Source: Oscheius sp. JU75
Taxonomy: Eukaryota > Nematoda > Chromadorea > Rhabditida > Rhabditidae
Assembly: GCA_037178855.1 (NCBI GenBank)
Contig: JASJZC010000003.1
Span: 1,178,001-1,242,000 of the forward strand
Direction of reading: 5' to 3'
Length of the DNA stretch: 64,000 nt
The notes beneath the pieces are model-generated. The model ran no database searches, had not been told where the DNA came from, and saw only the letters and a program-made list of their open reading frames with translations. Position 1 is the stretch's first letter; each line of letters opens with the position of its first letter. The position numbers and the translations under genes are program-made. Positions 48,409 through 59,341 of the stretch are shown in pieces.

Positions 48409-48792
48409 TGAGAAAGAGAGCGAGTGAAAGAGTGATAAGGTTTGAGACAGACCTCCCTATATAACCACTGATGAGAACTGTCCCTGAAATAACTTATCAG
48501 TTGTGGTCATATGGACGCCTAGTTCCTTCCGGACGGAACTATTGAATACTATTTTGAGGGGAACAAATCAATGATGTGGACTTCACATGTTCAAGAGACA
48601 ACCCAATAACCGAACCAAAGAACCGTCCCAACTTTGCTTTTCTCTCCATGTCTATTTGTTTCTCTATCCATCTGTCTCTGTCTCTCTGATCTAAACGCAG
48701 TTATATGTTAAGTTTTCCCTGTTGTTCTAAAGACAATGCAAACAAACAAGGTTTAGAATCAAACAGTTCATTTCTAATTGCAAAGAGAAAGT

Positions 48793-49620
48793 TTACTTTT
48801 TCTTTTTCTTGCCCATTTCGGGGTTCGATTCTTCCGGCCTGTAGGTGCCCTTGATGATGGCCAACTGGACGAGCTGCTTCTTCTTGTAAAAGTCGTCGCT
48901 AGGTTCGAGGAGCATCCTCACACGGTCGACGGCCTCGCGCAGTCTCTGCTCACACTTCTTTCTGTTCTTGTCCGACGCCTTGACGAACACATGTAGCGGC
49001 TCGTCCAGATGCTCCCAGCCGACGGTCCCGCGCAGTTTCTTCTCCTTTTCCACGTCGTGAACGGAGCCGACGCCTCGAATAACGATCTTGCAGCTTGTGT
49101 CGGCTTCCAGCTGGCGGAGACTAATGCCGGAAGGACCTAGAAGACGACCGATCAGATTGCAGTTGCGGCCACGACGATCTTGAGCACTGCCGGTATCCGG
49201 AATCGGAATCTTCTCGGTCAGCACAACGGCACGCTGCTCCACGAAGCCATCGTCTTCATCGCAATTGTTGGCCGATATGATCACCCAGATTCGAGAGATT
49301 TCGGCGGTCAGCAGGGTCTGAAAATTGAGAGGTTAATAGGGATAATGAGATTTAGACACAGTGACGGTAATACAGAAATAAAGAGAGGCAGTAGGACAGA
49401 GGGACAGAGAGGCAAAGAGACGGAGGTTCGGGGATAGAGAGACAGAGACGGTGAAAAAGAGAAACAGAGAGACAAAGAGAAAGAGACAGTGGAACAGAGA
49501 AAAGGAACTAGCCAGAGCAGAGTTGAACTTATCCGGATGGTCGATTCGAAGCTTGTTGAGTTCCTTCATCTCGTGGAGTAGATCGTCGAAGTGCTTGCTC
49601 TGATCCTCGATCTCCTCCAT
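48793..49620 (-). CDS. STAR-type KH-domain RNA-binding protein, 210 aa, two exons
   Basis: Exon 1 (49620-49513) encodes MEEIEDQSKHFDDLLHEMKE and a short helical region. Exon 2 (49317-48793) starts TLLTAEISRIW. The junction rebuilds a QUA1-like end (FNSAL|TLLTAEISRI). The enlarged KH domain follows: NLIGRLLGPSGISLRQLE, the GxxG-equivalent GPSG, CKIVIRGVGSVHD and HLDEPLHVFV. A QUA2-like C-terminus leads to a GKKKKK tail. STAR proteins such as GLD-1, ASD-2 or SAM68 bind UAA-containing RNA and control splicing or translation; which orthologue this is cannot be fixed. The intron donor is CTG|GCTAGT, another GC-AG type, and the intron carries a long GACAGAGA tract (49370-49500). Confidence 0.87.
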
Positions 49621-50851
49621 TGATGCCAGCTGTCGTCCACCACTCGTTCAGACTGTCGAATAACATAGTTTCTTGATTGCTTCTCCAAACTGCTTTCAAA
49701 CTTAGTGTAAAAAGGTACATTTGTTCCTGTTCTTTAATTACAAAGTTTGTAATAAAGTTTGAAAAAAATCTTTATGAAAACAATAAAACTACGGAAATTC
49801 TCTGTCTCTGTCTTTGCATAAAACGAGAGACGGAAAGACAGAGAAGTTGATCTGAACACTTTGACACCTCAGCTGCTTTCAGCAATGCGAGAATGGAGGA
49901 AAGAGTTTGCTTGAAGAGTTTGAGCCTGTCTGTATGGGGTACCACCTGAAACAGGCTACTGCCCCGAAGATGCGGTGGCTTAACTCGTGCTAAAAATGGT
50001 AGTAGAACCAGCTAAAAAGCAGACAACATTTTTGGCGCAGCTCGATTTTCAAATGTCATTTTGGGTAAAAAGTTGATTTTTGTTCGTAGACGTGCGTAGC
50101 CTTTTTACCAAAAACTCGCTACAACAGCATGGACTTTTTACACACAAGAAACATTTTATAATTCTCGCCTATGTAGCTTAAAACTTTGACCTCTTCAGAC
50201 TGGTAGATTAGTCAATGACTCATTTTACTTTTGGGAGTAAGTCTTACTCTATTATCTGATCTGTTCATCTTGTCCTACAAATGGACGCACATCACAGTTC
50301 AAACTTTTATCTAATAGGTCCACTTCAAAATACAAGTTTTCTTGTTCTTATAGAATATCACGGCTCGTAGACGAGAATGATATTTCTTCGAGGATGGTTT
50401 CAGGGCGTGCTGGCCTAGTCCAGTACACAATTCTCCATTCATTTATCAAGGACAATCAAGGATTTAGAAAACTTTCCTCATAGGTAAATCTAGTATATGG
50501 TCTCTGTCCCAGGTAGAAAGGGTGGACCGCATCTCTGATGGGTAAATGATTTACGACCTCTGTCCCTGTTCTGGAAGAAGACCAGCATCACGTATGTCGA
50601 TAAATTCATAGCGCACCTACTGCGGCAGGGGGTAGATTCTCTGCGACCCAGATAGGTGTGATTGGAGCTTAGTTCTCACAGCAGTTTCTACTAGACGTCC
50701 CGGTATGTAGGCATAGTCTTGAGTGTTTCAAACTATATTATTCCTGTAAGTCAATTCCTGAAACCCTCTGCCACTCCCCAATCCCTTTCCCCAACATATT
50801 GTATATAACAAATGTTTGATTCATCTAGACAAATGAATAGTCTAATATAAT
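49621..50851. other. Intergenic, no gene seen
   Basis: No exon or RNA gene supported. Contains the upstream region of the KH gene (minus strand) and the downstream region of the repetitive coiled-coil gene. Confidence 0.5.
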
Positions 50852-51824
50852 CTAATCATCTTCCTCTTCTTCGCTCTCTTCTTCTGCTTCCGATTGATCC
50901 TCAGCTTCATCATCTTCCTCTTCTCCGCTCTCTTCTTCTGATTCCGATGAAGACTCTGCAACATTTTCTTCGGTTTTGATAGTGAATAAAGAGTTTTGGA
51001 TGCAGATTAGAGTTTTGTTGAGCAAATCTTTCCCAGAAAAGTGAAAAGTATTCCTACCTTGTTCGCTGAGATCCATGTTCGACATATCTGCAGTCAGATT
51101 TTGCAGTCCAGTACTCTAGGAATTACCTTAGGAAATTCAAATTTTGACTCACTGCTTTGCGATAGCAAAATTCCTGAAGCAGTCTTTCGAGTTCCTCTTT
51201 CTCCTTCCCCAGTTCCTCGTTCTTCTTTTTCTCCAGCTCCTCGATCTTCTTCTCCAACTCCTCGATTTTCTTCTCCAGCTCCTCGATCTTCTTCTTCTCC
51301 AGTTCCTCGATCTTCTTCTTCAATTCCTTGTTGCTCTTTTTCACCAGTTCCTCGATCTTCTTCTTTACTTCCTCGTTCCTTTTTTTCCTCAGTTCCTTTT
51401 TCATCTTCTTCAGTTCCTCGTTCTTCTTATTCCTCAGTTCCCTTTTCTCCTCCTTCAGTTTCTCTTTCTTCTTCTTCTTCAGTTCCTCTTTTTTCTCCTT
51501 CAGTTCCTCTTTCTTCTTCTTCTTCAGTTCCAAGATATCCTTCTTCAGTTCCTCGTTCTTCTTCTTCTTCTCCAGCTCCTCGATCTTCTTCTTCAGTTTC
51601 TCATCCTTCTTCTTTTCCAGTTCCTCGATCTCCTTCTTCAATTCCCTGTTGCTCTTTTTCTCCAGTTCCTTGATCTTCTTCTTCACTTCCTCGTTCTTCT
51701 TATTCCTCAGTTCCTTGTACTTCTTCTCCAGTTCCTCGTTCTTCTTATTTCTCAGTTCCTTTTTCTCCTTCTTCAGTTCCTCTTTCTTCTTCTTCTTCAG
51801 CTCCTCGCACTCCTTGTGAGGCAT
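50852..51824 (-). CDS. Highly repetitive Lys/Glu/Leu coiled-coil protein with acidic tail
   Basis: From an ATG at 51824-51822 (MPHKECEELKKKKKEEL) about 210 codons encode tandem units such as KKKIEELEKK, KKNEELKK and KELRNKKNEE, an almost perfect charged coiled coil. At the DNA level these are degenerate 15-30 bp tandem repeats of AAGAAG/GAGGAACTG. The stretch ends LLQEFCYRKA at a GTGAGT donor (about 51150). Two further exons probably follow: one with MDLSEQ (about 51050-51095), then a tail of nearly pure Glu/Asp/Ser (EEESGEEEDDEAEDQSEAEE) to a stop at 50852. The phase of the first junction does not fit the acidic frame, so the tail may belong to a separate short transcript. The plus strand is also open here, but as a shadow. 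Confidence 0.55.
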
Positions 51825-51899
51825 ACTCGCTGCTCTGAATTTTCGTACTTTAGAAATTTTTTCAGTGAACTGCAAGTGTTATGGGTAAAGCAAAGTAAA

Positions 51900-52660
51900 T
51901 TAGTGGGACCACTAGTACCGTCTTTTATTCTGAATGGAACAAGAAACAGGCTGGTGTTTCGAAAAACACCAATCCATAGTCAAGTATACTTTTGGAATGA
52001 ACCGTAAGTAGAAATTTAGACAGTTTCTTCTTTCACCAAAAAAGTTCTTCTCCCAATTTCCAGGTACAGGTGATGCGGGCACTAGTAGCTTCAAAGCAAA
52101 ACACAACTCAAGGTTTTCACAAATGTAAGAAAATATGTTGAAAGTCGTCTTCGAAAATATGATTGCTTGTTGGAGAGAGAAATGAAAAATTGTTTTTAGG
52201 CCAAGTAAAGTCGGCATAAGAGCAACAATACGGTGGAGCAACACACCTGCTAAGAATGAGCGAACAATTAGATAACACTGGGGCGGAGCCATGCGAACAG
52301 GTGTTTCAAACAAAAAATGTTAAAGCGAGTGTCCTTTTCCAGTGATTTGCCTAGTTGACTTTTCGGCAAGGAAACACTGACAACTTGAAGTTTCGTTCAA
52401 CTGAGGTTGTCTGTTTAAGAAGCAAGCGAAAAGATCTTTGACGACCTTATGAAATGTCCGTGATAATAGGTAAGTAACGCTTGCAAAAAAAAGTTTCCAT
52501 GCAACAACCTCTGTTCGATCGTGTATAAGGGAGCCTCTTTTCTTGTGATCGACATCGCTGTTATCGTTGGTGGCCGAAATTAGCATGTGGCTCATTGTCA
52601 GGAAGTTTCGACAAACAGAGAGACAGGGAGACAAAGATTTTTATTTATTTATTTTGTTCG
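51900..52660. other. Intergenic, no gene seen
   Basis: Scattered short frames, no splice structure or family match. Confidence 0.45.
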
Positions 52661-52664
52661 AGAT

Positions 52665-54450
52665 CGTAGAATTATCTATGATGGTCAATGACTCGTTTCC
52701 AATCTTCACTTGGGGCATTCCACCAGCATCTATCAAAACTTTGATTCAAAAAGTCTCTCCATCTTGGCGGTGATTGTCCTCTAAGTCTTTTTTCTGTCGT
52801 AAGGAATCCAAGTTGTAGTAGCACGTGTCCATCTATCCTGAGGCATCTGCGTAATCCTGTGAGCCCAGGCAAGTTTCAGTCGGTCAGCTACTTTCACCCA
52901 ATCTTTAAATTTGGTAATATTTCTCACTCTATTGTTATTACATCAATTCATCCTTCAGCATTCTTCGCTCCATTTTTCTTTGAACGACTTTCAGACGTTC
53001 CCTATCTTGTTCCTTGAGCGTCCAAGTTTCACAGCCATAGGTGACCACTGGAGTGATACAGGAGTTGAAAAGGTGGCGTCGTTTGTCCATAGGAATAGTT
53101 CTATCTGTTAACCACTTCATGCCAACCATCCTCTTCAGACAGCACAATCAATCTCCCTATGGTGGTCCAATGGGAGAGAAATTGAGATTCCGAGGTATTT
53201 CGCTTCATCTTTGAAAGCAAATTTCAGCCCATTGATTGAGATGGGTGCCCTTGTTGTAGTACAGTTCGTAAGTAGAATCGTCTTCTTGTCGTTAATTCGT
53301 AGGCCAACTTGCTCGGCTGTATCCATCAGTTTTCGGAGCATTTTCTCCATTTCGGGTCGAGATTTTCCGACAATGGTAACGTCGTCTGCGTATTCTAGAC
53401 CTGTCAGCCGTCTTCCATCAATTTTTATTCCATTCTCACCCAGTCGATTGAGCGGATAATACTCCTGAGTACGCAGTTGAACAACAGAGGAGAGAGAGTA
53501 TCTCCTTGGCGTATTCCTTTCCGCTACTTTTTCCTTGTTGACAATAACGAACGTGTTCGAGGATTCGTATTTTCGCTGTAGCATAATCACTAATTCCTTT
53601 TTGACTCCAGCCGATGACAGTGTGCTCCAGACTGCATTCCATTCGATAGAGTCAAAAGCTTTGCAGAAGTCGACAAATGCAAAGTAGATAGGAGTTGAAT
53701 ATTCTGTGCATCTTTCGGCGATTTGCTTGACAGCATGAACGTGATCCATCGTTGAAAAAACCTTTGCGAAAGCCGCTTTGACTATAGTCGAATTCATCAA
53801 GATTCCTTTGCATCCTCATCAAAATGACTTTTGTGCACGCCTTCAAGACAGTAGATAGTAGCGATATAGGTCGAAAATTTCCCAATTCTTCAGAACTTCC
53901 TCCTTTATGTATCAGTTTCATCCAAGATTCACAAAGTCCAGTTGGAACATCATCTCCACGTGAAAGGCCATTGAGTAAAGCAGCAACTACTGAGAGAGTT
54001 GTTCCGATGCCAGACTCAACATGTCAGGGAGAATACTATCGGGACCTGGGGAGTGTCCTAACTTCAAGGATTTGAGAGCGTATCGAGCTTCCTCCGTTGT
54101 GAAAGGGGGCAATGATTCATCTGATGGGCGTATGTATGTATATTCAGTGGAATTGAACTTCGGAACAGATTGTCGTAGTATTGTTTGACCATCCTACAGG
54201 TGAAGCGTTGTGATTTAGTATATGTTGCTGGATCCTCCATCATCAACATTGTCTTCTTGTGAGCTGTTGATCTTATTGTGTCTTTTATTCCTTTTCCATG
54301 AACGATAGCTTCGTTTATCCTCTCTTCCTTCCTATTAGCAATATCCTGTTGTAATTCAACCCGTGCTAGAGAAGGAAGACGGGGATATAAGGTCACAATA
54401 TCTTTCAACATTCTCGAATCTGGTGAGAAAGTTTCGTTGTGGCGCACCTG
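52665..54450 (-). mobile_element. Non-LTR retrotransposon (RTE/endonuclease-RT type), degenerate but with RT core
   Basis: On the minus strand the reverse transcriptase reads in order over several frames. A linker (KGIKDTIRSTAHKK) is followed by LGNFRPISLLSTVLKA, YSQSGFRKGF, FAFVDFCKAFDSIEWNAVWS, the catalytic EYADDVTIVGKS (YADD box) and KYLGISIS. The C-terminal zone has TYGCETWTLKEQDRERL and DRWTRATTTWIP. The upstream apurinic endonuclease domain is not seen and may be lost. Several frame breaks mean it is inactive. It shows the YADD core that the related copy at 0.6-1.6 kb has lost. Ends are approximate. Confidence 0.88.
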
Positions 54451-54859
54451 TTGTCATAGTGATCTTCCCACATCTGGTGAGATCGTAATTGATTAACAGG
54501 TGCTGGGAAATTGGTCGGGAGTCCATGCTCTACACAAATGTTGAGTAACTGGAAATCAAAGTGGGGGAATAGTGGTAAAACAGCTGGGGGCCGTTACATT
54601 CTTCTGGAGGTGTTGACAAGCCAGATTCTTTTGTCTCTGTCTCTGTGCCGGATAGTATGGTAGTCCCGTTGTTGTCTCAAGCCTACCAAACAATAGATAT
54701 AGAAAGTAAGACAAGTTTTTAAAAATCTTTGTTAATGTATCCAGCTCGCTCCCCGTTCGTATTCTAATTGCCTCCATCTTCTTGATGTGACATCGGGTAG
54801 CTGCCGCTCTTCAAGACTATCCAACCGTATGGCTTTATCAACAGCAACCTGCTGGCTCT

Positions 54860-55430
54860 TTAACATATCTACAGCAGGTACTCACGGATCCGAAGGACAG
54901 CGAGACCCAGCTGAAGATCCGGGAAGAGAAGATGGTAAAGGTCAAGTAGAAGGTCGAGGGCGAACAGAGGAAACTGACTGAGACTCTTGAAGGAGCCCAG
55001 AAGCGAGATAAGGAACTGCCCGACGCTGTCAGCGCCTTCAACAAGACCCTCCTTACCAGCAGCAGAAGGATTTGGCCGAGCACATGGAGAAAGCCAAGAA
55101 GATGGAAGAAAGCTATGTGAAGTAAGTCGAGATGGCCAAGGAGGAGAGGAACAAGATGGTCGAGGAGCCAGGACAGTGCAAGAATATGGTCGTGGAGAGA
55201 CAGAAAAAACTGGTCGAATTGTTCGAAGCCGCCCAGAAGAGCGGGCAGGATCTTATCAGCGCTGTCGCCGACTTTGGCAAGACCTTGTTTGTGTCCCTAT
55301 CTGTCACTGCCATTGTCAGCATCTTCTGGCTTACCATGAAAGCGCAATGGTGTCTGTGGTTGACTCTGTGTGTTTGTTTGTCCGAGGCCACGAAACAAAA
55401 GCAAAGCAAAAAGCTGTAGATTGTTGATGT
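54860..55430 (+). pseudogene. Broken coiled-coil gene
   Basis: Protein-like segments QLKIREEKMVKVK, EGEQRKLTETLEGAQKRDKE and MAKEERNKMVEEPGQCKN / EAAQKSGQDLISAVADFGKT run in order. They are interrupted by an in-frame TAG after the first, another TAG in the KYVK region and one or more frame changes. The GC content is higher than in the flanks, as in real exons here. It is probably a decayed or partly duplicated coiled-coil gene. Splicing around the stops was considered, but no good donor/acceptor pair was found. Family unknown. Confidence 0.5.
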
Positions 55431-56029
55431 AAATTGTTGCAAACTAATTGAGTTGGAGAAGAACTCAGAAATGGAACGACGAATTCTGGGCGCTCACGGG
55501 TAGAAACAGAAAGACAGTAGACAGAGAGGTAGAGAGGGAGACAGAGAGACAGAGAAAAATCGCACCGGCTTTCTGCGAACTTGACAAACAACAAAAACTA
55601 ATTTCAGTGCTGAATGACAAATTGTGCACCTGAAAAAAGAGATCAGATAATTGCAAGACAGATTTGCTCGATGGTTAATATTCCTCAATCAACAATTTCT
55701 GTTTAGATGTATAACTAAAGAGGTCGGCCAGTTCCATTCTAAAGTAAACAACGACAAAAACAAGTTTTTGGAATCGAGATGGGGTTCAATACCGTTTGCC
55801 AAAAAGTTTCTATGAAGCGTGTACTGTAATTTGATAAATGTTTATCAAAATGAGAATTTTCTGAATTTCTACCTATCTATTGGCTTCTGCATTCGAACAC
55901 AGTAAAAGAGGAGATCGCTTAAAAGTAAATTGAATGGTGCAAAACTACCCAAACACATAAAACTATGATGTATTGTTCCCTTATCAACATGCAAGAACGA
56001 AAGTTTAGCCAAACGAAGAACCAGACAAT
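55431..56029. other. Intergenic with short GACAGAGA tract
   Basis: A GACAGAGAG run at about 55510-55556. No gene supported. Confidence 0.5.
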
Positions 56030-57410
56030 TTATTCCGATCTAACTACTGCGGATCTGGTATAAAATATTTTCCTTTTCAGAACAGCAACACTTGCTCTTA
56101 GTTTGGGCTTCTTGTAGTAATTGGGATTCATAAGTATGAGCATCAGTCCTGTTCCAAGGTCATAAGTTGACATTGCAGCGAAAAATACGTCACTTATCCC
56201 TGAAAATCAACAGTTTGCAAAAAAGAAACTCCTTACATGTGTACCCAAAGCTGTCTGTTACAAAGACTATACCAATTAGCCCAAGGGGAACAAGCATTGT
56301 CAAGCATGGAAAAGTTATTAGAAGAACAGTTTGTAGAAGAAACTTGCTCTGTTTCTTTTTTGTGCTAACGGATAAAGCACCTTTCTTTAAGATTCGAACA
56401 GAACCAACAACAAAATAAGTCACGAAAAATATAGGAAAAACGACGTCAATTGCAGCAACCGTGAGTAGCAGTGGAACATCATTAATGGCAAATATTGACA
56501 AATTTGGTACCTCGAGAATATTGTCATGAATGCAAGTATACTTCTGAAGAACATGAACTGTAGTAGTATATCATCCGTATTTCGCAAAACAGATACCCGA
56601 AAAACAACGGCGGGGATCGAACCCGGGTCGCTTAGACAACTAGCTAGGACCTGGACAAAATTGCACCCGGTTTCCCGCTGCGCATAACGACAAACAGAGA
56701 CCGTTGCGTTTTATTATATGAGAGATCTGGCTTACAAGAACCTCTTTTTCGATTAATTTTATTAAGACCTTCATGTTTGTAAACATCTGAAGTGTAAGTT
56801 TTGATTGAGCTGTACTAAGCTACATGAGAGACAATTTGTCTACTTGGTCACTCCACAGCTTACCTCCGTTAAATAAGTCACAGATATTGTAGTATTTGGT
56901 ACAGTTCTCCATATGACAAAAATCGTATGTACCACTAAAAGCACCGTGGCGACTATTAACCAGACCCATCTAAGTGGCAATCCATTATATCCTTGCAGAA
57001 TGAGATAACGGCTGAGGAACAAGAACATCGCTGTTGCTACCTCGCCAGCTATAAATATAGAAGCAATCATAGTCATTTCTATCCAGTTGAGGTATTTGAT
57101 AGCTGGTCCAAATGCGCGTGCAATCAGAAAAGGCAAGTAAATATTAGTCTGCCAAAAGACGTTAATCTGAAAAGTGCGATATTTTGACTTATATTCTGCC
57201 TACCCAAATGTTTGCCGCAAATGCTGACAGCTGATGAGTGAAAAGAAACCATTTATAGAGCTTGTTCTGCTTTTGAGAACGGTACATAATGCAGTACAAA
57301 ACAAAAATATTAAACGGTACACTGATAACTGATAGACTGTGCTGGAACAAAAAATAGGCTTTGTGACTTTCTTCATAGTTAAACTCAAGTTCTGGGCAGT
57401 AAATTTTCAT
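56030..57410 (-). CDS. Srh/Sri-like seven-transmembrane chemoreceptor, 328 aa, four exons
   Basis: Exons: 57410-57204, 57166-56864, 56543-56237, 56199-56030; all phases agree, with two introns of 37 nt. It begins MKIYCPELEFNYEESHKAYF, with seven hydrophobic segments after that. Notable parts are LPFLIARAFGPAIKYLNWIE (second/third helix region), SRYLILQGYN in the loop after helix 3, STKKKQSKFLLQT in the third cytosolic loop, and STYDLGTGLMLILMNPNYYK in the last helix with its PYR-like end. Presumed chemosensory GPCR; ligand unknown. Subfamily assignment rests on loop patterns only. The second intron holds a tRNA-like remnant. Confidence 0.85.
56580..56690 (-). repeat. tRNA-like element, possibly tRNA-derived SINE remnant
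   Basis: On the minus strand, GACCCGGGTTCGATCCCCGC has a good B box, and a T-run follows (GTTGTTTTTCGG). A potential outer stem pairs CAACGG with CCGTTG about 100 nt apart. No standard anticodon arm can be drawn, so it is not called a functional tRNA. Intronic. Confidence 0.4.
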
Positions 57411-57539
57411 CTCTAAGAAAGAGGATTATGCGTGGAAAGTCTCAATGGCAGCTGATTCAAAGTGATTACTTGACAGCTGTTAAATATGTTAGCAGCTGCG
57501 TTTAGCGACTTTTATTTCGCCAAAGAATGCAAAATGTAC

Positions 57540-57720
57540 AGTTTTTTATACCTGCGCAAAGGAGCGTTCAAAAGTTGCTGCTAACATGTTGCAACACGGG
57601 AGAGCAAAGCCAGACAACAGCTTTATTGGAGTCCAAATCTTGAAGTGCCAAAAGCGCATTCCTATTAAACAATAATAGTATGCTAAAGGAACATAAATAT
57701 CATATACATAGCAGAAGCTA
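57540..57720 (-). pseudogene. Chemoreceptor exon fragment
   Basis: A minus-strand frame reads YYYCLIGMRFWHFKIW, then NMLAATFERSFAQ, and stops at a GTATAA donor-like site. The last block resembles the end of the third helix of Sra/Sre/Srb-type receptors (…ERxFA). No other exon is seen nearby, so it looks like a lone fragment. Weak evidence. Confidence 0.3.
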
Positions 57721-57944
57721 TTCTCGCTTCTCAACACCTCCCCTTCTTCGTTTCAGTGGCTGCGTCGAAGAAATGTATTTTGTGGCGAGCACATGTGGAT
57801 CGTCCATGAGCGTTGTCCTTACGCTTCCAGGTCGAATTCTTGGTCCTATGGTATCCGTCAAAAACATCCTTTTGTTTGAGCCAGAGAGCAGCGTTGTTTT
57901 CTCAGCACATCCGATTGGCTACAAATTACTAAAAGCAAAAAAGT

Positions 57945-58016
57945 TGCCCACGGCTGGAATCGAACCAGCGTCGCCACGGCCACAACGTGGAGTACTAACC
58001 ACTATACTACGTGGGC
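57945..58016 (-). tRNA. tRNA-His (GTG)
   Basis: The minus strand starts GCCCACGTAGTATAGTGG. The acceptor stem GCCCACG pairs with CGTGGGC. The D arm contains the A box (TAGTATAGTGGTTAGTAC). The anticodon stem CCACG/CGTGG encloses the loop TTGTGGC (anticodon GTG), and the T arm is GCTGGTTCGATTCCAGC. The discriminator is A, with no encoded CCA. A T6 run (CAACTTTTTTGC) just downstream is a Pol III terminator. No intron. Confidence 0.95.
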
Positions 58017-58019
58017 CAA

Positions 58020-59341
58020 AAGCAACGAAACCACGCGTGCATGACTATCTCTGCCGCCATAAGACCGCTTCCCGACCAGTTTTGCCTATTTTACACACGT
58101 CTTTCGTCTCCGAAAACCCACGTGGATCAGCCTCCTTCCTATTTCTTGCCGTTTCCCACCCGATTTTAGTTCTTTAGCTAGCAACTTTGCCGAAAATAAG
58201 CTTGTTTTAGTAAGGATCCATGCTCCGGGGATAGACCCCCTGAGCTCCGACAAGTGTCTCCGCTCAAATCATTGTCAGTCCTTTAATCAATCGCCGATTT
58301 CTTGTTTTTCTGTGTTTTTGTCTCCTTTTTGGCCAATTTCTCTTTGAATTAAAGGCGGAATACTTCTTGATCGACATCTAGCACAAGATTACCTCCCAAA
58401 CAGTGAGTCAAGAGTCATTTTTTTTAACCCATCACATTTGTTTTTCTTCTTACTTTCCAGGTATTTGCCATCAAAAACACTTGAAGTTCACTAGGGAATG
58501 CTGGAAAGTGATAGAGTCCAATAGTTTCTTCGAAAACAAGGGAAGAATTGCAGGTTTTCTTGCAGAGCTCTTGACTACTTATTTGCAGCTAGTGTTCAGG
58601 TTATTTTGACCAATTTTCCGACTAAAGTCGAGGGCTAACCCGTTGGGGTAAAAATGAGCATAAAAAGGAAAAAAAAATATGACCTTTCGTAGTTTGAATT
58701 CCGCGAAAACCGCGCGCTTTTTTCCTGGAACTTGCTTAGTCCAGTTAAAACAAGCCTGCATGTCACAGAACCCAAAACGCATGATAAGACGTTGTAAAAC
58801 TGTTCAGTGGCTCGAATTCTCGCTTCGTAGCACATTTTTGATACATATCTTCAATTCTCGCCTGTTCTTTTTGCTGAAAACATGATTTGGGTCAAGAAAC
58901 AAACGCTTAGTCATCGATTCTTGTTTTTAGATCAGTGTTTATTTCTGTGCAGCGCGTGATATGAAGCATAGGTGCTGATTAATCGGCTACTGGCCCTATT
59001 TCCCTTGTTTCTGCAGCTATTTTTATTCAAAAGAATCCTCGTAAAGGCTATTATCGTCTTGGAAAGGAGAGCTATGCTGTTAAATTGAAGGCTGAAGGGG
59101 AAAAACACGGTCATTCTTCCTACTTACTGTGTTTAGACTGTACTTTGCTATTTTTCGTCTTTAAATTCCTCTTGAGACCTTCAAAAACCTTTCTACATGT
59201 CTCCACAGCTCTTAAATCACATGTAAAGTGGAAAAAATGCCCCATATCGTGAAATTCAGAATTGCTGGTCCAATCCACCAATTTCTCTCGTTCTTTCTTC
59301 AAAATTCCCCATATTTTACGACTGTTAATGCTTCCAGAACA
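58020..59341. other. Intergenic before cullin-2, no gene seen
   Basis: One plus-strand frame at 58403-58609 after a CTTTCCAG acceptor reads HLKFTRECWKVIESNSFFEN, unrecognised and weak. The cullin-2 first coding exon follows an acceptor just before its ATG, so a 5' exon or trans-splicing is likely. Confidence 0.4.

Noticed and set aside
51144-52007. Long plus-strand open frames (Leu/Phe/Ser-rich) at 51-52 kb
   Set aside because: They are shadows of the Lys/Glu repeat coiled coil on the minus strand; the composition is that of reversed AAG/GAG codons.
54787-54981. 64-codon plus-strand frame with Gly/Arg-rich sequence at 54.8 kb
   Set aside because: Wrong frame of the broken coiled-coil gene; the helix-forming sequence lies in the neighbouring frame.
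58200-58260. TCCGGGGATAGACCCCCTGAG, a tRNA T-arm-like sequence
   Set aside because: No acceptor, D or anticodon stem can be formed around it.
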